From: Erinaceus europaeus | Lineage: Eukaryota > Chordata > Mammalia > Eulipotyphla > Erinaceidae | Assembly (NCBI RefSeq): GCF_950295315.1 | Contig: NW_026647628.1 | Coordinates: 1-64,000 of the forward strand | Length of the DNA stretch: 64,000 bases | Reading direction: 5' to 3' | Notes under the pieces: model-generated | Databases searched by the model: none | What the model saw: the letters and a program-made list of their open reading frames with translations, nothing else | What the model was told of the DNA's origin: nothing | Program-made: the position numbers and the translations under genes | Shown: positions 1 through 12,787 of the stretch, one piece after another | Layout: each line of letters opens with the position of its first letter | How positions within the stretch are numbered: the first letter of the stretch is position 1

Positions 1-830
1 GATACCACATATTTAGACAATTACAAGGTTTGGAGAGACATATCTATACCACTCACCACTATATTTACAACATCTGTTTATAATCTTTAAAGACCATTTG
101 ATGAATGTTTGTATGTGTGTGTACAAGTACCTAACTTACCTATAACCTTAGCCAGATAGATCAAAACCGATTGGCCCTGACAGTATCTAAGATTCTGTTA
201 TTATCAGACAGCCTTAAACAGAAGAAAGCATAGTGAGGTCAAGTATGTTAGAGTAAATCCCAATCACTAGGATTTCAAAGAAAAACAAGCTCAGCTAAAT
301 CAACACTACCTGAGCCACCAGGCCACTACACACTGCTGCTGACTTGTTACCGTGGATTCTCTCCACAGACACCAAGTCTGAGATGTCAACCTCCCATTTC
401 CTCTTATGGTGAGATCTTTCCTCACACATTAGACCACCTAGTTCCATTTCCACAGCACGTTTTCTAACAAAGTTACAGAGTAGACATAGGCTGGGGCCTA
501 GGATGCTGGGCACAGGTGTACATGTCCCCCTAAGTAAGGGGCAATTACATGCCTCAGACAAGAGTCCTTCATAGTCCTTCCCGATTAGACTCAGACCTCA
601 CAAGCCTGGAATTCTAGTGGAAGGGCCTAAGAAGGCATTGCACGTACTTGAGGGTTCTTATTCATTAAATGTTTTGTCCTGCTTCCCATCTTTCTGACTT
701 TCAGTCACCAAGTTCCAGGTGCTACTGTATTACCCTCCTGACTTTCCTGGGCAGACAACCTCACCAACATGACCCAGAATACACCTCTCCAGAACCCTGC
801 CCCACCAGGGAAAGATAAATACAGACTAGG
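1..830. other. No gene seen; unassigned sequence
   Basis: Ordinary AT-balanced DNA with short chance open frames on both strands. No splice-flanked frame, poly-A signal with coding context, or recognisable repeat body was found. Confidence 0.5.
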
Positions 831-1196
831 GGTATGGATCAACCTGCCAATATCTATGTCCAGTGGAGAAGCAATTACAGATGCCAGAACTCCCATCTTC
901 TGCGCCCCATAATGATCTTTGGTCCAGACTCCCAGAGGGATTTATGGGAGCAGAAGTGAACCAGAGGGCTCTGTACCACTATTCCACCAGGATCCAAACT
1001 TTTTGTCACCAGGAAGCTTGTTTTTATAGCATCAATGAAAGGGAAGTGAATTTGGAAAACACCAAAGGAAGCTTTGCACAGTTTTACTTATCTGAGAGAG
1101 AAGGGGGGGAAAGACTCCTGGAAGTAGTAATAGATGCCAGGGGGTGAACTAGAAAGGGGGTAAATGCAGGACCACTATAAAAGTTGGGGACAGGGG

Positions 1197-1227
<31 letters not shown>

Positions 1228-1500
1228 GTAGATTAGTTATAGAATCAGCCTATATTGGTGATCTTGGGAGAACTTTTCTCTCAGATAAGTGAAACTGTGC
1301 ATATTTTCCTCTGGTGTTTTGCACATTAGCTTCCCTCTCATTGAAGCCATAAAAACACGATTCCTCGTGACAAACACTCCCAACATCACCCAGGTGAAAT
1401 GGAGGAGTCAGGACACTGAATTCTGGTGGTGAGAACTGTGTGGAACTGTACCCGTATTACCTTACAATTTAGTGAATGAGTATTAACTCTCTAATAAAAA
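831..1500 (+). mobile_element. L1-type LINE 3' end, internally rearranged
   Basis: The text from about 840 (CCAGTGGAGAAGCAATTACAG, then CCCATAATGATC and CTCCCAGAGGGAT) and the end near 1400-1500 (TCTGGTGGTGAGAACTGTGT, then an A-rich tail) match a LINE 3' untranslated style repeated across this genome. The middle is unusual: 1003-1102 returns as its reverse complement at 1273-1374, around a (CA)n tract. No LINE coding sequence remains here. Confidence 0.5.
1198..1227. repeat. (CA)n microsatellite
   Basis: An uninterrupted run of CA dinucleotides of about 30 bp lies between the two arms of the local inverted repeat. Confidence 0.95.
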
Positions 1501-2395
1501 ATTAAAAATAAATTTTAAAAGTAAGTACAAAAGATGAGAACTGTCTGGCAGTTAGTATGTTGAAGTGTTATAAAATGAGGTAAAAGCTAGAATAGAGGTA
1601 GGAAAGACCCTTCAGGAACAGCAAGATGGCCGAGCCAGTCAGTGGCCTGCTTTGCCCTGTGCATCACCTGGGCTCAGGTCTGGGTCTCACCACACTGTAG
1701 AATATGGCAGTGCTGAGAGCTTCCCCCTCGCTCTGTCCTTATCAGAGAGAAAAAAAAAAAAAAAACAGCCTTGGAGGAGTGAAGCCCTAGGCATGATAAA
1801 CATAGAGATATTAGGGAAGAAAGAGAGAGAGAGAGAGAGAAAGAAAGAAAGAGTGGTACTTCCTTGAGTACCTTTGTATCCACAGGCCAACAACCTAGTT
1901 GGTGGAAGCAACAATTCCCTACACAGAGTTCATCCTAATATTTCGTTGTATTGATACCTCTTCAATATAACACATTTAATTGTCATATGAAGTCTGATTT
2001 AAAAAATTTTAAATGCATTTATTTCTTCATTTTTGCCGCATGGGTTTTCTATGGGGGTTGCTGTCTGTGTGATACATTTAATGCTCCCAGCGGCCAGCTT
2101 TCCTTTCATTGTTTTTTACTCATTATCTTTTTATGACAGAGACAGAGAGAAATAGGCTGAGAGAGTGTGAGATAGAAGGTACAGGGAAGGAGAAACAGAA
2201 CTCTCACTGCAGGCCTGAGAGTGAGGCCGCTTCCACTGGGAAGGACACAAGGGACGAGGCCTGCCTGCTGCCAGCCTGCTGTGTGTTTCTGTGTGTCTGT
2301 CTGTGTGTGTCTCACACCTGGGCAGTCACCCACCACAGTGCACAAATTGCCCTTGATTTGTGCAAACAGAGGAATCAGTGCAAAGACCAGACCCC
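1501..2395. other. No gene; simple repeats and decayed SINE pieces
   Basis: Holds a poly-A run near 1748-1766, a GA/GAAA tract at about 1819-1855, and a minus-strand SINE remnant around 2120-2260 recognised from its GACAGAGAGAAAT motif. No coding exon is supported. Confidence 0.5.
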
Positions 2396-2468
2396 AGGTG
2401 GTGACTCAGCTGGAAGAGTGCACATGTTACCACCACAGTGCAGCTGCGTTCAAGTCCCGGGTCCATAC

Positions 2469-2562
<94 letters not shown>
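2396..2562 (+). repeat. SINE head followed by (TG)n(GA)n compound microsatellite
   Basis: The start (GTGGTGACTCAGCTGGAAGAG ... GTTCAAGTCCCGGGTCC) is the tRNA-like head of a family-2 SINE. From about 2470 it passes directly into TG repeats and from about 2508 into GA repeats, replacing the usual pyrimidine-rich body. Confidence 0.75.
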
Positions 2563-2565
<3 letters not shown>

Positions 2566-2944
2566 CTTTATGAGCTGATGAGCAGTGCTGGAAGTGTCTC
2601 ATATTTCATGAGTTGAGTGAGGAAAGCACTGTTCAAACATCACATCATATTTTCTTTCAAATAGCTTATGAGATACTAAGGAAAAGGTAAGAAAGAAAGA
2701 GGAGTCTGAGGAACCCCTCAGACTGGTCAAGCACTCAGATCATGCAGCATGGCAGTGAGAACAGGCTTCTCCCCATCTCTTCCCCACACAAGCAGACACA
2801 GACACAAACACACCTGTCTGGGGCTCAGCACCCTGATTGTTCTGACCAGTGACTCTCTCTCTGATGTTAATCTGTATGTTTCTTGTCTGTGATCAGATGG
2901 AGTGCATCTTACCAGGGCTGTTTAAAACAAGAAGTGATGGAGGG

Positions 2945-3165
2945 GTGGAGCAGAGTGGGGCGCACATGACTCAGAGCACTAGTTACAAGCTGCTGGGTTC
3001 AAGACACTGGTCCCCCTGAAGAGGAAGAGCTTCACAAGCAGTTGAAGCAGTGCATCAGGTGTCTCTCCTTCTCCTTCTCTATCTCTCCATCTGCTCATTC
3101 ACTCTCACTTTCTCTGTCCCTGTCCAGTGAACTATAATAAAGTGATTATTAAAAAGAAAATGAAA
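2945..3165 (+). mobile_element. tRNA-derived SINE, family 2, decayed
   Basis: Shows a tRNA-like head (GCACATGACTCAGAGCACTAG ... GGGTTCAAGACACTGGTCCCC), the AGCTTCACAAGCAGTTGAAGC block, a TC-rich body and an A-rich end, in the order seen in the other copies. Confidence 0.7.
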
Positions 3166-3540
3166 AAGAGTGGAAGCCACCTAGATTCCCATCATGAGAT
3201 GACTTGACTGAATAAGGACTCATGGGATAGATGTTCCATGAAATACTACTCTGCAATCAAAAAAGACAAAATGGATGGAACTGAAGTGATCATACTTACC
3301 AAAATAAGTGAAGATATGAAACACAACCACCAGATGGTTTCACTCATATGTGGAATCTGGAGATTTGATTTACAAACTTGTCAAGAAAAATTCAAACAAA
3401 ACAGAAGCAAGCAAACTGTGAGACTTGTGAGAACTCTGGTGGTTGTCTTTGGGAGAGAGAGGATACAGTACTCTGGTGGTGCGGAACTGTGCACTGTGAT
3501 CACAATCTTGTAACAAAATTAATAGCAAATTAAAAAGAAA
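3166..3540 (+). mobile_element. L1-type LINE 3' end
   Basis: The stretch GAAATACTACTCTGCAATCA, then GATGGAACTGAAG and TCACTCATATGTGGAATCTGG, is the well-known mammalian L1 3' pattern. It finishes in AACAAAATTAATAGCAAATTAAAAAG. Reading it as a 91-residue protein is an artefact. Confidence 0.7.
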
Positions 3541-3599
3541 ATGAAAGACCTAATAATAAAAAACAGAAAAAATATAGCAAAAAGCTAAGGCATCTATCT

Positions 3600-3905
3600 A
3601 TTCTAAGCTACATCAACTCCTCTAGTGGTTACTCGGATGTGTATCTTTATACTAGAGTTGAAGGACATCATAGAATATGTACAACTTGAACCTGAACTGG
3701 AATTGGCATATAGCACCAAAGTAAAAGACTGGGGTGGGTGGAAGGGAGAATACAGGTTTAAAAAAGGGTAACAGAGGACCTAAGTGGGGGTTGTATTCTT
3801 ATATGGAATAGTGGGAAATGTTATGCATGTACAAACTATTATATTTACTATCCAATGTAAAACATTAATTCACCATTAAAGATATTTCAAAAAAAATAAA
3901 ACTAA
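3600..3905 (+). mobile_element. L1-type LINE 3' terminus
   Basis: GCACCAAAGTAAAAGACT ... GGGAAATGTTATGCATGTAC ... CATTAATTCACCATTAAAG followed by an A-rich tail. The same ending recurs at 41155-41335 and 48090-48290, so this is a dispersed LINE 3' end. Confidence 0.65.
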
Positions 3906-3988
3906 AAAAGAAGAGTAACTACAACTCATTTTCTATTGGATTGTTTATTTTAAAAATGAGTTTATGGAGATAACATTTCCTTTGTGTA

Positions 3989-4014
3989 TACACACACACA
4001 CACACACACACACA
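3989..4014. repeat. (CA)n microsatellite
   Basis: A short CA run immediately beside the LTR end. Confidence 0.95.
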
Positions 4015-4019
4015 TTCTA

Positions 4020-4316
4020 ATCTTGTACCCAGAAGTTCGAGTCCCGATCTCACACAAAAAAGACCAGAATCGCATGCAATAGTAGGAGCCTTTATTAGGA
4101 AGCTTAAGCCTAGGCCAACACCCTTCCAAGCAAGGGGAGAGTCTGCGACCCCAATACTATCTCGTCTCACCTTTTCAGAGTTATCACAAGGTGGGCACAG
4201 CTGGAAATATTCACATGCGAAACAACTGGCTTCACATCAAAAGCTGCTTTCAATATTCGGGGCCCCTATCCAACTCCACAACTACTTATGCTCCTGGAAA
4301 TAGTGTGTCTGTGACA
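4020..4316 (-). mobile_element. Solo endogenous retrovirus LTR (minus strand)
   Basis: Read on the minus strand, the element opens with TGTCACAGACACAC and carries CCTAATAAAGGCTCC, a polyadenylation signal (complement of 4091-4096). It closes with GTGTGAGATCGGGACTCGAAC and a CA end. This is the U3-R-U5 arrangement of a retroviral LTR. No second LTR, primer-binding site or gag/pol/env sequence is present nearby, so it is a solitary LTR of about 300 bp. The exact ends and the ERV class are uncertain, and no clear target duplication was found. Confidence 0.6.
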
Positions 4317-5884
4317 GCACCCATGTGAATATCTTGCTGTGATATTTACTGTTTAGAATTATATAATGATATAACTACTGTGTGAAATGGGGCAAGGCTT
4401 GTGACATTTCTATTATTTCTAGTAAAAGCCTGAAAGTCTACAGTCATCTCAAAAGAAAGCTATTTTAATAATGAAGAGTGGTGGTGTAACATGCTTCAGG
4501 GAGTCAGTCATGCTGTCAGCTGGTCAATTATGACACTGACCTTTGACCGATGACATCACAGCCCAGGGGCCTTGGCTACAGCGGAATCTTCTGTCTTGAA
4601 GACTGAGCTGACAGTGCAAGCAGTTCTGTGTCCAGCTCTCTCTTTAGTGTCAAGGAGTGAAGAATAGAGGATGTCTGAGTCTACCAGAAAGTCTTCGCGG
4701 CTTTCAGGGTGTCTGGGCTGTCTGTCCTGCTTCAGGTAGAGTCTGTTCACATGCCCTGTGTGACCGGCAGAGCAGGAGGAGGGCAGTCCCAGGATGTGCT
4801 CTGTGTGATGCCCACTGACAGAATCCTCAGCTTCAGCCCTGGTCTCATGAACAGTTACTTGTGCTCATGAGATTCCCTCCTGCTGATGCCAGAGAGCAGA
4901 CTTGACCTGCTAGGATCAGAGTCCTGTGGGCTCACTCAGGGCACAGCCAGGAATACCTTAGTACTTCCTTGAGTTGAGAAACATTTGGATGTTTGATTTA
5001 TTATTAGCTGATTGTGGGATTCCTGCCCCCCTCAACCCCAAAGTGAAGACTGACTTAAAGATTAGAGTCAGTTTTCAATAATCCTGTTATCTAAGTGTGT
5101 ATGTTAATGTGAGACCACAATGGAATGACCTCTTCACACTCTTGGAGTCCATGCAATCTGACCTCTATAGGTCCCACATGTATCTGTTTAAAATTATTTT
5201 TGTGACAGAGGAAGAGAGACAGAGAAGACAAGAGAAAATAAGCAAAGAGGAAAGAAAAGGGGAGATAAATGGGTAGAGAGAGAAGCAGAGTAACAGAAGC
5301 AAAAACTGCAGATGATACTTGGGGTTGATGATTTTCCCACAACACTCTAGACACTGTGCTGCCTTTAGGCCTTGGCCCTGAGCTGGGTCTTTGAAACATT
5401 TCTCATCCTCTCTCCTTTTATTTTTTATTCTTATATTGGGGGCCAGTGTTAATTCACTACAGTGCGGATTGTTGACACAGGTAAGATTTCTCATCTCCCC
5501 AAGAGCGGGATCTGCAGAACACTTTCACCCCTCACTCAGCTCCTTCCCCAGCCCCAAGCACCAGGACACCAACCCTCACTCCCCCTCACTCCCTCTTAGT
5601 GTCTCCTTTCTCCCAGGTCCAGTGACTCCGCTGTTTCCTTGTCCCCTGCCACTAATGTGACAGTCCCTGTGTCCAGGACTTCAAGCTGCCCTCCATCTCC
5701 ACTGGCCCTCAGTGACCTCAACTCTCACAGGAGCTCTGTGTAGCTCAGGACTCCTGAGTGGGGGTGCTGAGTCCTTCTAGGGGACTAAGACTCCTCTGTA
5801 ATGCTGTGAGTGCTGGCATCAGCATGAGCCCCTGTGTCCAGAATGCTGGCTGACAGGCTGCCCTGTGGGTCTGCTGTGTTGCAG
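4317..5884. other. No supported gene; 5' flank of the PH-domain gene
   Basis: Contains a decayed SINE-like AG-rich stretch around 5180-5300 and otherwise unassigned sequence. The missing 5' exons of the PH gene could lie here. I tested the GTAAGA donor near 5481, but in the phase that exon a needs, its upstream frame has a stop, so no coding exon is assigned. Confidence 0.4.
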
Positions 5885-6043
5885 GACTTCTGTGGAGGAG
5901 AGTGGCCCGCAACAGGAGAGTGTCCGAGTGATGCCTCATGGCCACATCCTGCTCTTTGGCCCTGCCAAATTCCAGAAGGGGCGGAAGTGGCAGAAAAGAC
6001 AAATGATCTTATATTCCAACGTGCTGCTCATCTCCAACATGAA
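5885..6043 (+). CDS. PH gene exon a (first half of PH domain)
   Basis: Preceded by GTTGCAG and followed by GTGCGT. The exon is 159 bp, begins with the last base of a codon and ends two bases into the next. It encodes about 52 residues covering the first PH strands, including GHILLFGPAKFQKGRKWQKR and LYSNVLLISNM. The frame continues exactly into exon b. Confidence 0.65.
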
Positions 6044-9000
6044 GTGCGTACCTGCTCCCCCTGCTCCTTACCCCACAGCTGCTGCTTCTCTGCTGCCCTG
6101 AGGACAGAAGAGGTGGCTTTTCTGCAAGGTTTCTGTCCAGCACTGGGAAGGCAGCAGAGGGGAAGCAGGGAGACTGGGCAGGGCCCCGAGTTCTGGGGAA
6201 GGGCAGCCAGGGTGGAGAAGCTGAAGGAGGGATGCAGAGTCAGAGGCCAGCGGGGACCCAGCCTGGAGGACCCACCACTGGCCTGCTCTTCCAACTGGGC
6301 ACGAGGGAGACAGGACAAGCCACAGCCAGACATGCTTCCCAGGACTCACAGACACTCACACTGAATTTCTGCAAAGTGTTTCTATTCACAGCCTGCACCT
6401 GGTGACGGGGACCTGGGAATGAGGGAATGAGTAATTCATTAACTGAATTTATTTTGTGTGACACGAGGCAATGAATTCAGTCAGTGGTCAACACTGTTGA
6501 GCAAAGTCCTCTTCAAATTTCTTTTGAAAGTACCTGAGAGACAAGAGAAGGATATGGGGAATGGAACAGAGAGGAGAGACACCCAGTGACAGCTCCCACT
6601 ATGCAGTTCCCTTTGCTTGTGCACAAGGTCCTTTTCATGGCACATGAGCCTCTACCTGGCTTTATGATGGGCACAGCATTTAGGCAGCTTTTTACATTTG
6701 GCCAGACTTTAAGTGAAATATTATAAATAAATCACTAATAAAGCAAGTTTGAAATAACTTGACTTTTTATCTTTTAAACTAATATTATTGTAGGTTTATG
6801 GTTTAGTACAGTTCTTGACACAAAGGTAATCTTGACATTGCACCTTGATAGGTATCTGCAAAACACTCTCTTCACTGACTTAGGTCCTTTCCCATCATGC
6901 TCCAGGACTCCACAATCACCCCCTGTCCCCCACCCCCAACCTAGCCCTCTCCCTGCCCTCCCTCCCTAGAGTCCTTTCCTTTGGCTCAATACACCAAACC
7001 AGTCCACATTCTGTTACGTGTTTCTCCTTTCTGTTGTTGAACCTTATGTTCTGCCTACAAGTGAGATCATCTCTACTCATCCTTCCTCTTTTGGCTTATC
7101 TCACATGATTCCTTTACATTTCTAGGCTGCACTCATTTCAGGACCAGTCTTCCTCCAGTGCAGAGTATGTTGAGTCAACCTCCCTTCAGAGAGTGGGGCA
7201 GTCCATACCATTGCTGTTCCACATTGAGGGCAAGGTCCTGTAGAGGCCCACAAGAGGTTTATGGTGTTGCTCCTGATGGAGATGACCAGTGACAGTGCAG
7301 ACAGGTCTCTGTCAGAGATCTAGGCCCATCGCGTCTATGTGGGAATCCCAGGATTCCCTGACTTGGGCCCCAGATGATGGGGTGGCCTGGTGGTGACCAA
7401 GAGAGCCATCACTGAAGTCTGCTGGTCTCTTGCCCTTATTCAGCTTTTGTTGTCCTTACTTTGTCTGACAAGTTTAGCCTTAGTGTGATTGAGGAAGTGA
7501 AATAGGAAGTGGGTGAAGAGGTATCTAGGTCTAAGTATAAACTATTTGATTCAATACTTTATGGTGTCTTTATTTTTTGTTCTACTTGCTTGCTGCACTT
7601 ATTGACTCATTGTAAACATGTGCACGCTTTCTTTGAGGTAAATATTTTCCCTCTAACTTATGGAAAGGTATGCAAAGCCCTTAGAAACTGAGACTGGGTG
7701 GCTGGCTGGTGGCACACCTGGTTCAGTGTGCATACTTACTACCATGCCCAAGGTTCTAGGTTCAATCCCCACTCCTCATCTGCAGGGGAAGCTTCATAAG
7801 CAGTTAGCAGGGCAGCAGATTCATTCCTCTCTTCAACTCAGTCTCCCACCCTCTCAATTTCTCTCGGTCCTCTCAAAAACAAACACACAGAAACAGGGGA
7901 ATGATCAGTAACAACAGTGGATTCATCAGGCAGCCACTGTGATAACCCCAGTGGCAATTAAAACAAAGTGACATGGAAAATACATCTTAACTCTTTCAGT
8001 CTCATAGAAAATATATTTAACTGAACTTATAATGCATGACTTATTTCATTAGTATCCTCAAGCACTTTCAGGGTGACAATAATTACCTAATAAGTTAATT
8101 ACAATTTTCATAGGATTAATAAGGGAAATATGATCATGGATCATTATGATTAACAAAGAAGACACTACATGGAAAGATGCTAAATGAGTGCAAGGTTCTC
8201 TTAGCAAGCTCATAAATATAGGAGGGATATCTAATTGTTCTACAATGTTCAGGAAAATGGCTGTTTTTCTCCCACTGGTAAGGAGTGTTCAGGGACATCC
8301 TGGGCCGGGCTCCAGTCAGCACACAGCACATAGGCCCCAGCCCTCCCTCTGCTGTGCTCTCAAGGCTCAGCTCAGTGGGCAAGGAGCCACAGAAACACAC
8401 CCACCATCTCACCAGGAGAAACCCAGCTGCTCCCAGAATGCTGGAGATGCAAGCTAACTGCACTGTGCTCTGTTCCCTCTCCAGGTTCAAGGGTCACTTC
8501 AGAATCAAGTATTGGGTGCCCCTGCTGGACATTTGGGTGGCACCCAACATGAAGAAACCCAAGAAAGTCTCAAGAATCCGCCCATCGCTGGTCTTGGGCT
8601 GGGCTGACCACAGCTTCGTTGTCTCTTTTAAGTAAGACTGCAGCCCGGCCCTCTCGCCTCATGACTCTCAAGGGGGAGCACAGCTCCATCTGGGGGTCTA
8701 TTAGCCAAACTGTGCTGACCCCCTCAAAAACACCTGTGTGCTGTCAACTGTCCCCAATGGATCAGATTCAGGCAAACACATACAACTGCTAAGCCCTCTG
8801 AAGGTGGCGACCAGGGGCTCGAACCCATGTCCTTGTGCATGGTAACATGTGCAGTTAACCACCAGTATAACTGCCCAACCCCCAACACAATTTATCCTCC
8901 ATCTAGAATTTTTTCTTTCCAACCCAGCAAGCTGTCTGTCAAAGAGCAGGGCCCTCACCACACAGTAACAGGACAGGCCTCCAGACTCACACAGTCCCAC

Positions 9001-12000
9001 CAATAACCACCACGTCGATGTTTACACTGGCCAGCGATCACGATATGTTTGTGTGAATTTTATGCATTCTAACTTTCTTTCTCCTCTTGGATTTCAGATC
9101 AGCTGAGAGGATGGAGCAATGGTATAAGGAGCTTTGTAGGTATGTCATTAGTTCACATATTTCAAATCATTTCTTAAGAATATTCTGTTTATTTTATCAA
9201 TGAGAAAGGAGGAGAGAGAGAGAAAGAACCAGGTATCAGTCTGGTACATGTGCTTCTAGGGATTGAACTCAGGACCTCATGCTTGAGAGTCCAATACTTT
9301 ATCCCAGGCCATGGTACTTCAAATCTTCAAGTTCTCAGAATGCAGAGTCCTAGCAGTCAGTGCTTCTCCCTCTTGTCCCCCTTCTGTCCATGCTGTGATG
9401 GGAGCTAACATCACCCCGGACCATGTATTAAACTGCCATATCTTAAGGGCAGGTTTCTCTGTGGGGTGGTTGGCAAAGCAAATGCATCTGCCAGCCCTAT
9501 AGGCCAGTGAGGTTCTGGCCTGGACTCCAGGCAGGAAAGCTGTGAGGACGGGATCTGCAGCCCTGGTCTCAGTGATCTGACAACATAGCTTTTTTTTCTT
9601 TTTCTGGTATCTGTCCATTCTCCAAAAATACATTTGCATACTGTTTCTCTCATTAGATCTTGCATATATCTTTAAAAAGTTGATATCTTGAAAAAGTAGC
9701 GGAAAATACTGAAGTAATCAGCCAAAACATAAGTTGATTAGAAAACAAGCTAACAGCTATTCTTCTGTTTTGTGTCACTGTGGACTTGATTAGCAACATT
9801 TACAGTGAGAACATGGACTATGTGGACGCCATGGTGGAGTATGCGGAGGACGACATCAGTGTAAGTGTTTCTAAGACTAGAACGTACATGTCCATTCCAA
9901 GCTCCTGCCTTGGACAGAAATAGATCTAGAGATGAGGGAAGAATCCAGAATGTACCAGACAGGAAAGTGTATTTCCTGCAGACACAGAAAAGGAAGCTGG
10001 GACTATATGCAACAATAATTAATTTGACTTAAACATGGAGAGAACATGGCACCTGAAATGTCACGATTTTTTTCCAGAAGGCTTCTTCTGTCAATCCTTG
10101 ATGTCTCTTGCACTGAACTGTTTTCAAGAGACAGCTTTTCCATTCGCATGGATTTTTTGCATATACAGAGTGTTCTGTGTCGTTTCCAGTAGATTATTTA
10201 CCCTTGGACAGGGTGATACTTTTAAGTGAAGAGAAAATAATGACCCCAGTTTTCTTTATTCAACTGGAAAAAAGCAAGAAAGGGTGTGGGGGAAGACAGT
10301 GGTGCACCTGGCAGAGTGCACATGTCACCATGCAAGAGGACCTGGGTTCAAGTCCGTGGGTCCTACTTGCAGCAGGGGAGCTTCCTGAGTAGTGAAGCAG
10401 TACTGCAGGTGTCTGTCTAGTCCTCTGCCCCTTTTTCCCCCTTGTTTCCTCTCTATAAAATAAAATGAAAAAAGAAGACGACGATGGCAGCCAGGAGCAG
10501 TGGAGTCATGATGCAGCCACCAACCCTGGTGGCAATATAGTTCTTTGTGTATCATTTGATTTCTAGAATTGCAGTGCTGTATCCAAGATATTTATAATGA
10601 AGAACAAAGATTTTTTTTTAGTCTCCAAGGTTATAGCTGGGACTAAGTACCAGCACTAAAAATCTACTGCTCCTGGAATCCGTATTTTTCCCTCCATTTT
10701 ACTGGATAGGACAGACAGAAATTGAGAGTGGGGAGGAGAGAGACAACCGCAGACCTTCTTTGTTGCTAGTGAAGCAATCCACCTACAACTAGGGAGTCAG
10801 TGCCTTGAACCCGAGTCCTTGCGCTGGTCCTTGTGTTTAATACTACATGTGCTGATCCAGGTGTGCCACTGCCTGGCCCTCCAAAAACATTCTCTTGCCT
10901 ACATTTTCACTAGTGACTGAATAATAGTTAATAAGGTCACATAAATATAGGGGTAGATTTCCATGCTCACCCCACTCCAAAGCTCTGTGTCTCCCATAAC
11001 AAATAACTCCATAGTTCTCACAAACATTGAGATAATTTGACACTTAAATTTGGGGGAGGGGGACTGAACGTGACTACGCTTAGTGACGTGAAAAGGTGAA
11101 AGCTACTAGGTGGCTTCACACGTTTATGGAATACAGAGAAATGAGTCATGTGAACTTGAGCATAGAAACTTTGAGTGTCTGTCTCAAATGTGTCGATTTA
11201 CTTCTCTCACTGTGTTAGGATCCTTAGTCATTATGAGCTCTGGTAGTTCTTCTTCCCTGTTTTCTGTATTGTTCTCATGAGATGTGCTTACAGATATATT
11301 AGACCCTTTGATAATGCATGCAGGTTCCTTGGGCACTGTATGCTCTTTGTTCAATTCTCTATCGCCTTTATGGTGGAATGATTTATACTGATCTATTATA
11401 AAACCAATTCCTCCTCCACTCTTGTCTCCACTAGCAACTTAGTGTGTCAAGAATATGCCTTCCACGCACCTGTTTGAGTTCACAGATTATAATGTGTAAG
11501 GACCTGGGTACCAGCCCTCTTCCCCACCTGCAGGGAAAAAGCTTTGTGAGTGGTGAAGCAGAGCTGCAGTTCTCTCTCTCTCTTTCCCCCCCTCTCTCCC
11601 CACCCTCTTTTACCCCATACCTGTTTCTGGATGTCTCTAATAAATAAATAAAATTAAATTAAATTAAATTAAGTATAAGCCTTTCCAGCTGGGCGGTTAT
11701 CCCAGCGGGTTGAACACACAAGTCCTCATCTACAGTGACCCAGAGGGGAGACATCACAAGCCTGGAAGCAGTCATGCAGGTGTCTCTCTCTGTCTCTTCT
11801 CCCTCTCTGTCACCCTCCTCTCTCAATTTCTCTCTGTCCTATCAAATAAAATAGAAAGGAAAAAATGGCCACTGGCAGTGGTGCCTGCCAAAGCTCCAGT
11901 AATAATGTTGATGGGACTAAATAAGGACTGAATATATGTGACTTTCAGATATTTTTTAAGCTACTAAATGATTGGTTTTAAATTACTTCAATTTCTTCGC

Positions 12001-12737
12001 TAATTTTTATCCATCATGAACATATTTCTGTTTATATCATGTCAATAGGTGGAGTAGAAGTTTGTGGGTTTTTCTTTTTTCTTTTGCATAATTTGAGCAT
12101 CTGCATCATGTCAGGGTTGGCCTTCACTCTGCAGCATTGATGACACTTTCCTGCTTCTTCATATACCAGGCAATGCTTCTCATCACGTTGGGGGAAATGT
12201 GGGTTTCTTCTTTCCAATAATTTGATTAGATAGCTGACATATTTTTTAAAGTTTAATTTTTTAAAATATTTATTTATTCCATTTGTTGTTCTTGTTATAT
12301 GTCTGTAGTTATGATTGTTGTTGTCATCGTAATTGGATAGGACAGAGAGAAATGGAGAGAGGAGGGGAAGACAGAGAGGGGGAAAGAAAGATAGACACCT
12401 GCAGACCTGCTTCACTGCTTGTGAAGTGGCTCCTCTACAGGTGGGAGCCTGAGAATCGAGTCGGGATCCTTACACCAGTCCTTGTGATTAGTGCCAAGTG
12501 TGCTTAACCTGCGGCACTAAGGCCCGACTCCCAAGATAGTTGGCACTTCAAATTACAAATTACTCAACTGGGAGTTACCTGTGTGTATATCCTGAGACTA
12601 GAGAGCAAGCAGGAAGAAAACCACATATCCTTGTCAACACACTTCAGAACATGCACTGAAAACCCAAGGAATCACTAAACTCTAGTGTCGACTCTAAACC
12701 ACAGTCACCCCCAGGGTTCAAGTAGCTTTGGGGCTGG

Positions 12738-12787
<50 letters not shown>

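Noticed and set aside
5391..5660. Open frame with a hydrophobic start, considered as the first PH-gene exon
   Set aside because: The GTAAGA donor at about 5482 gives the wrong phase for exon a, and the frame of the right phase has a stop just before it.
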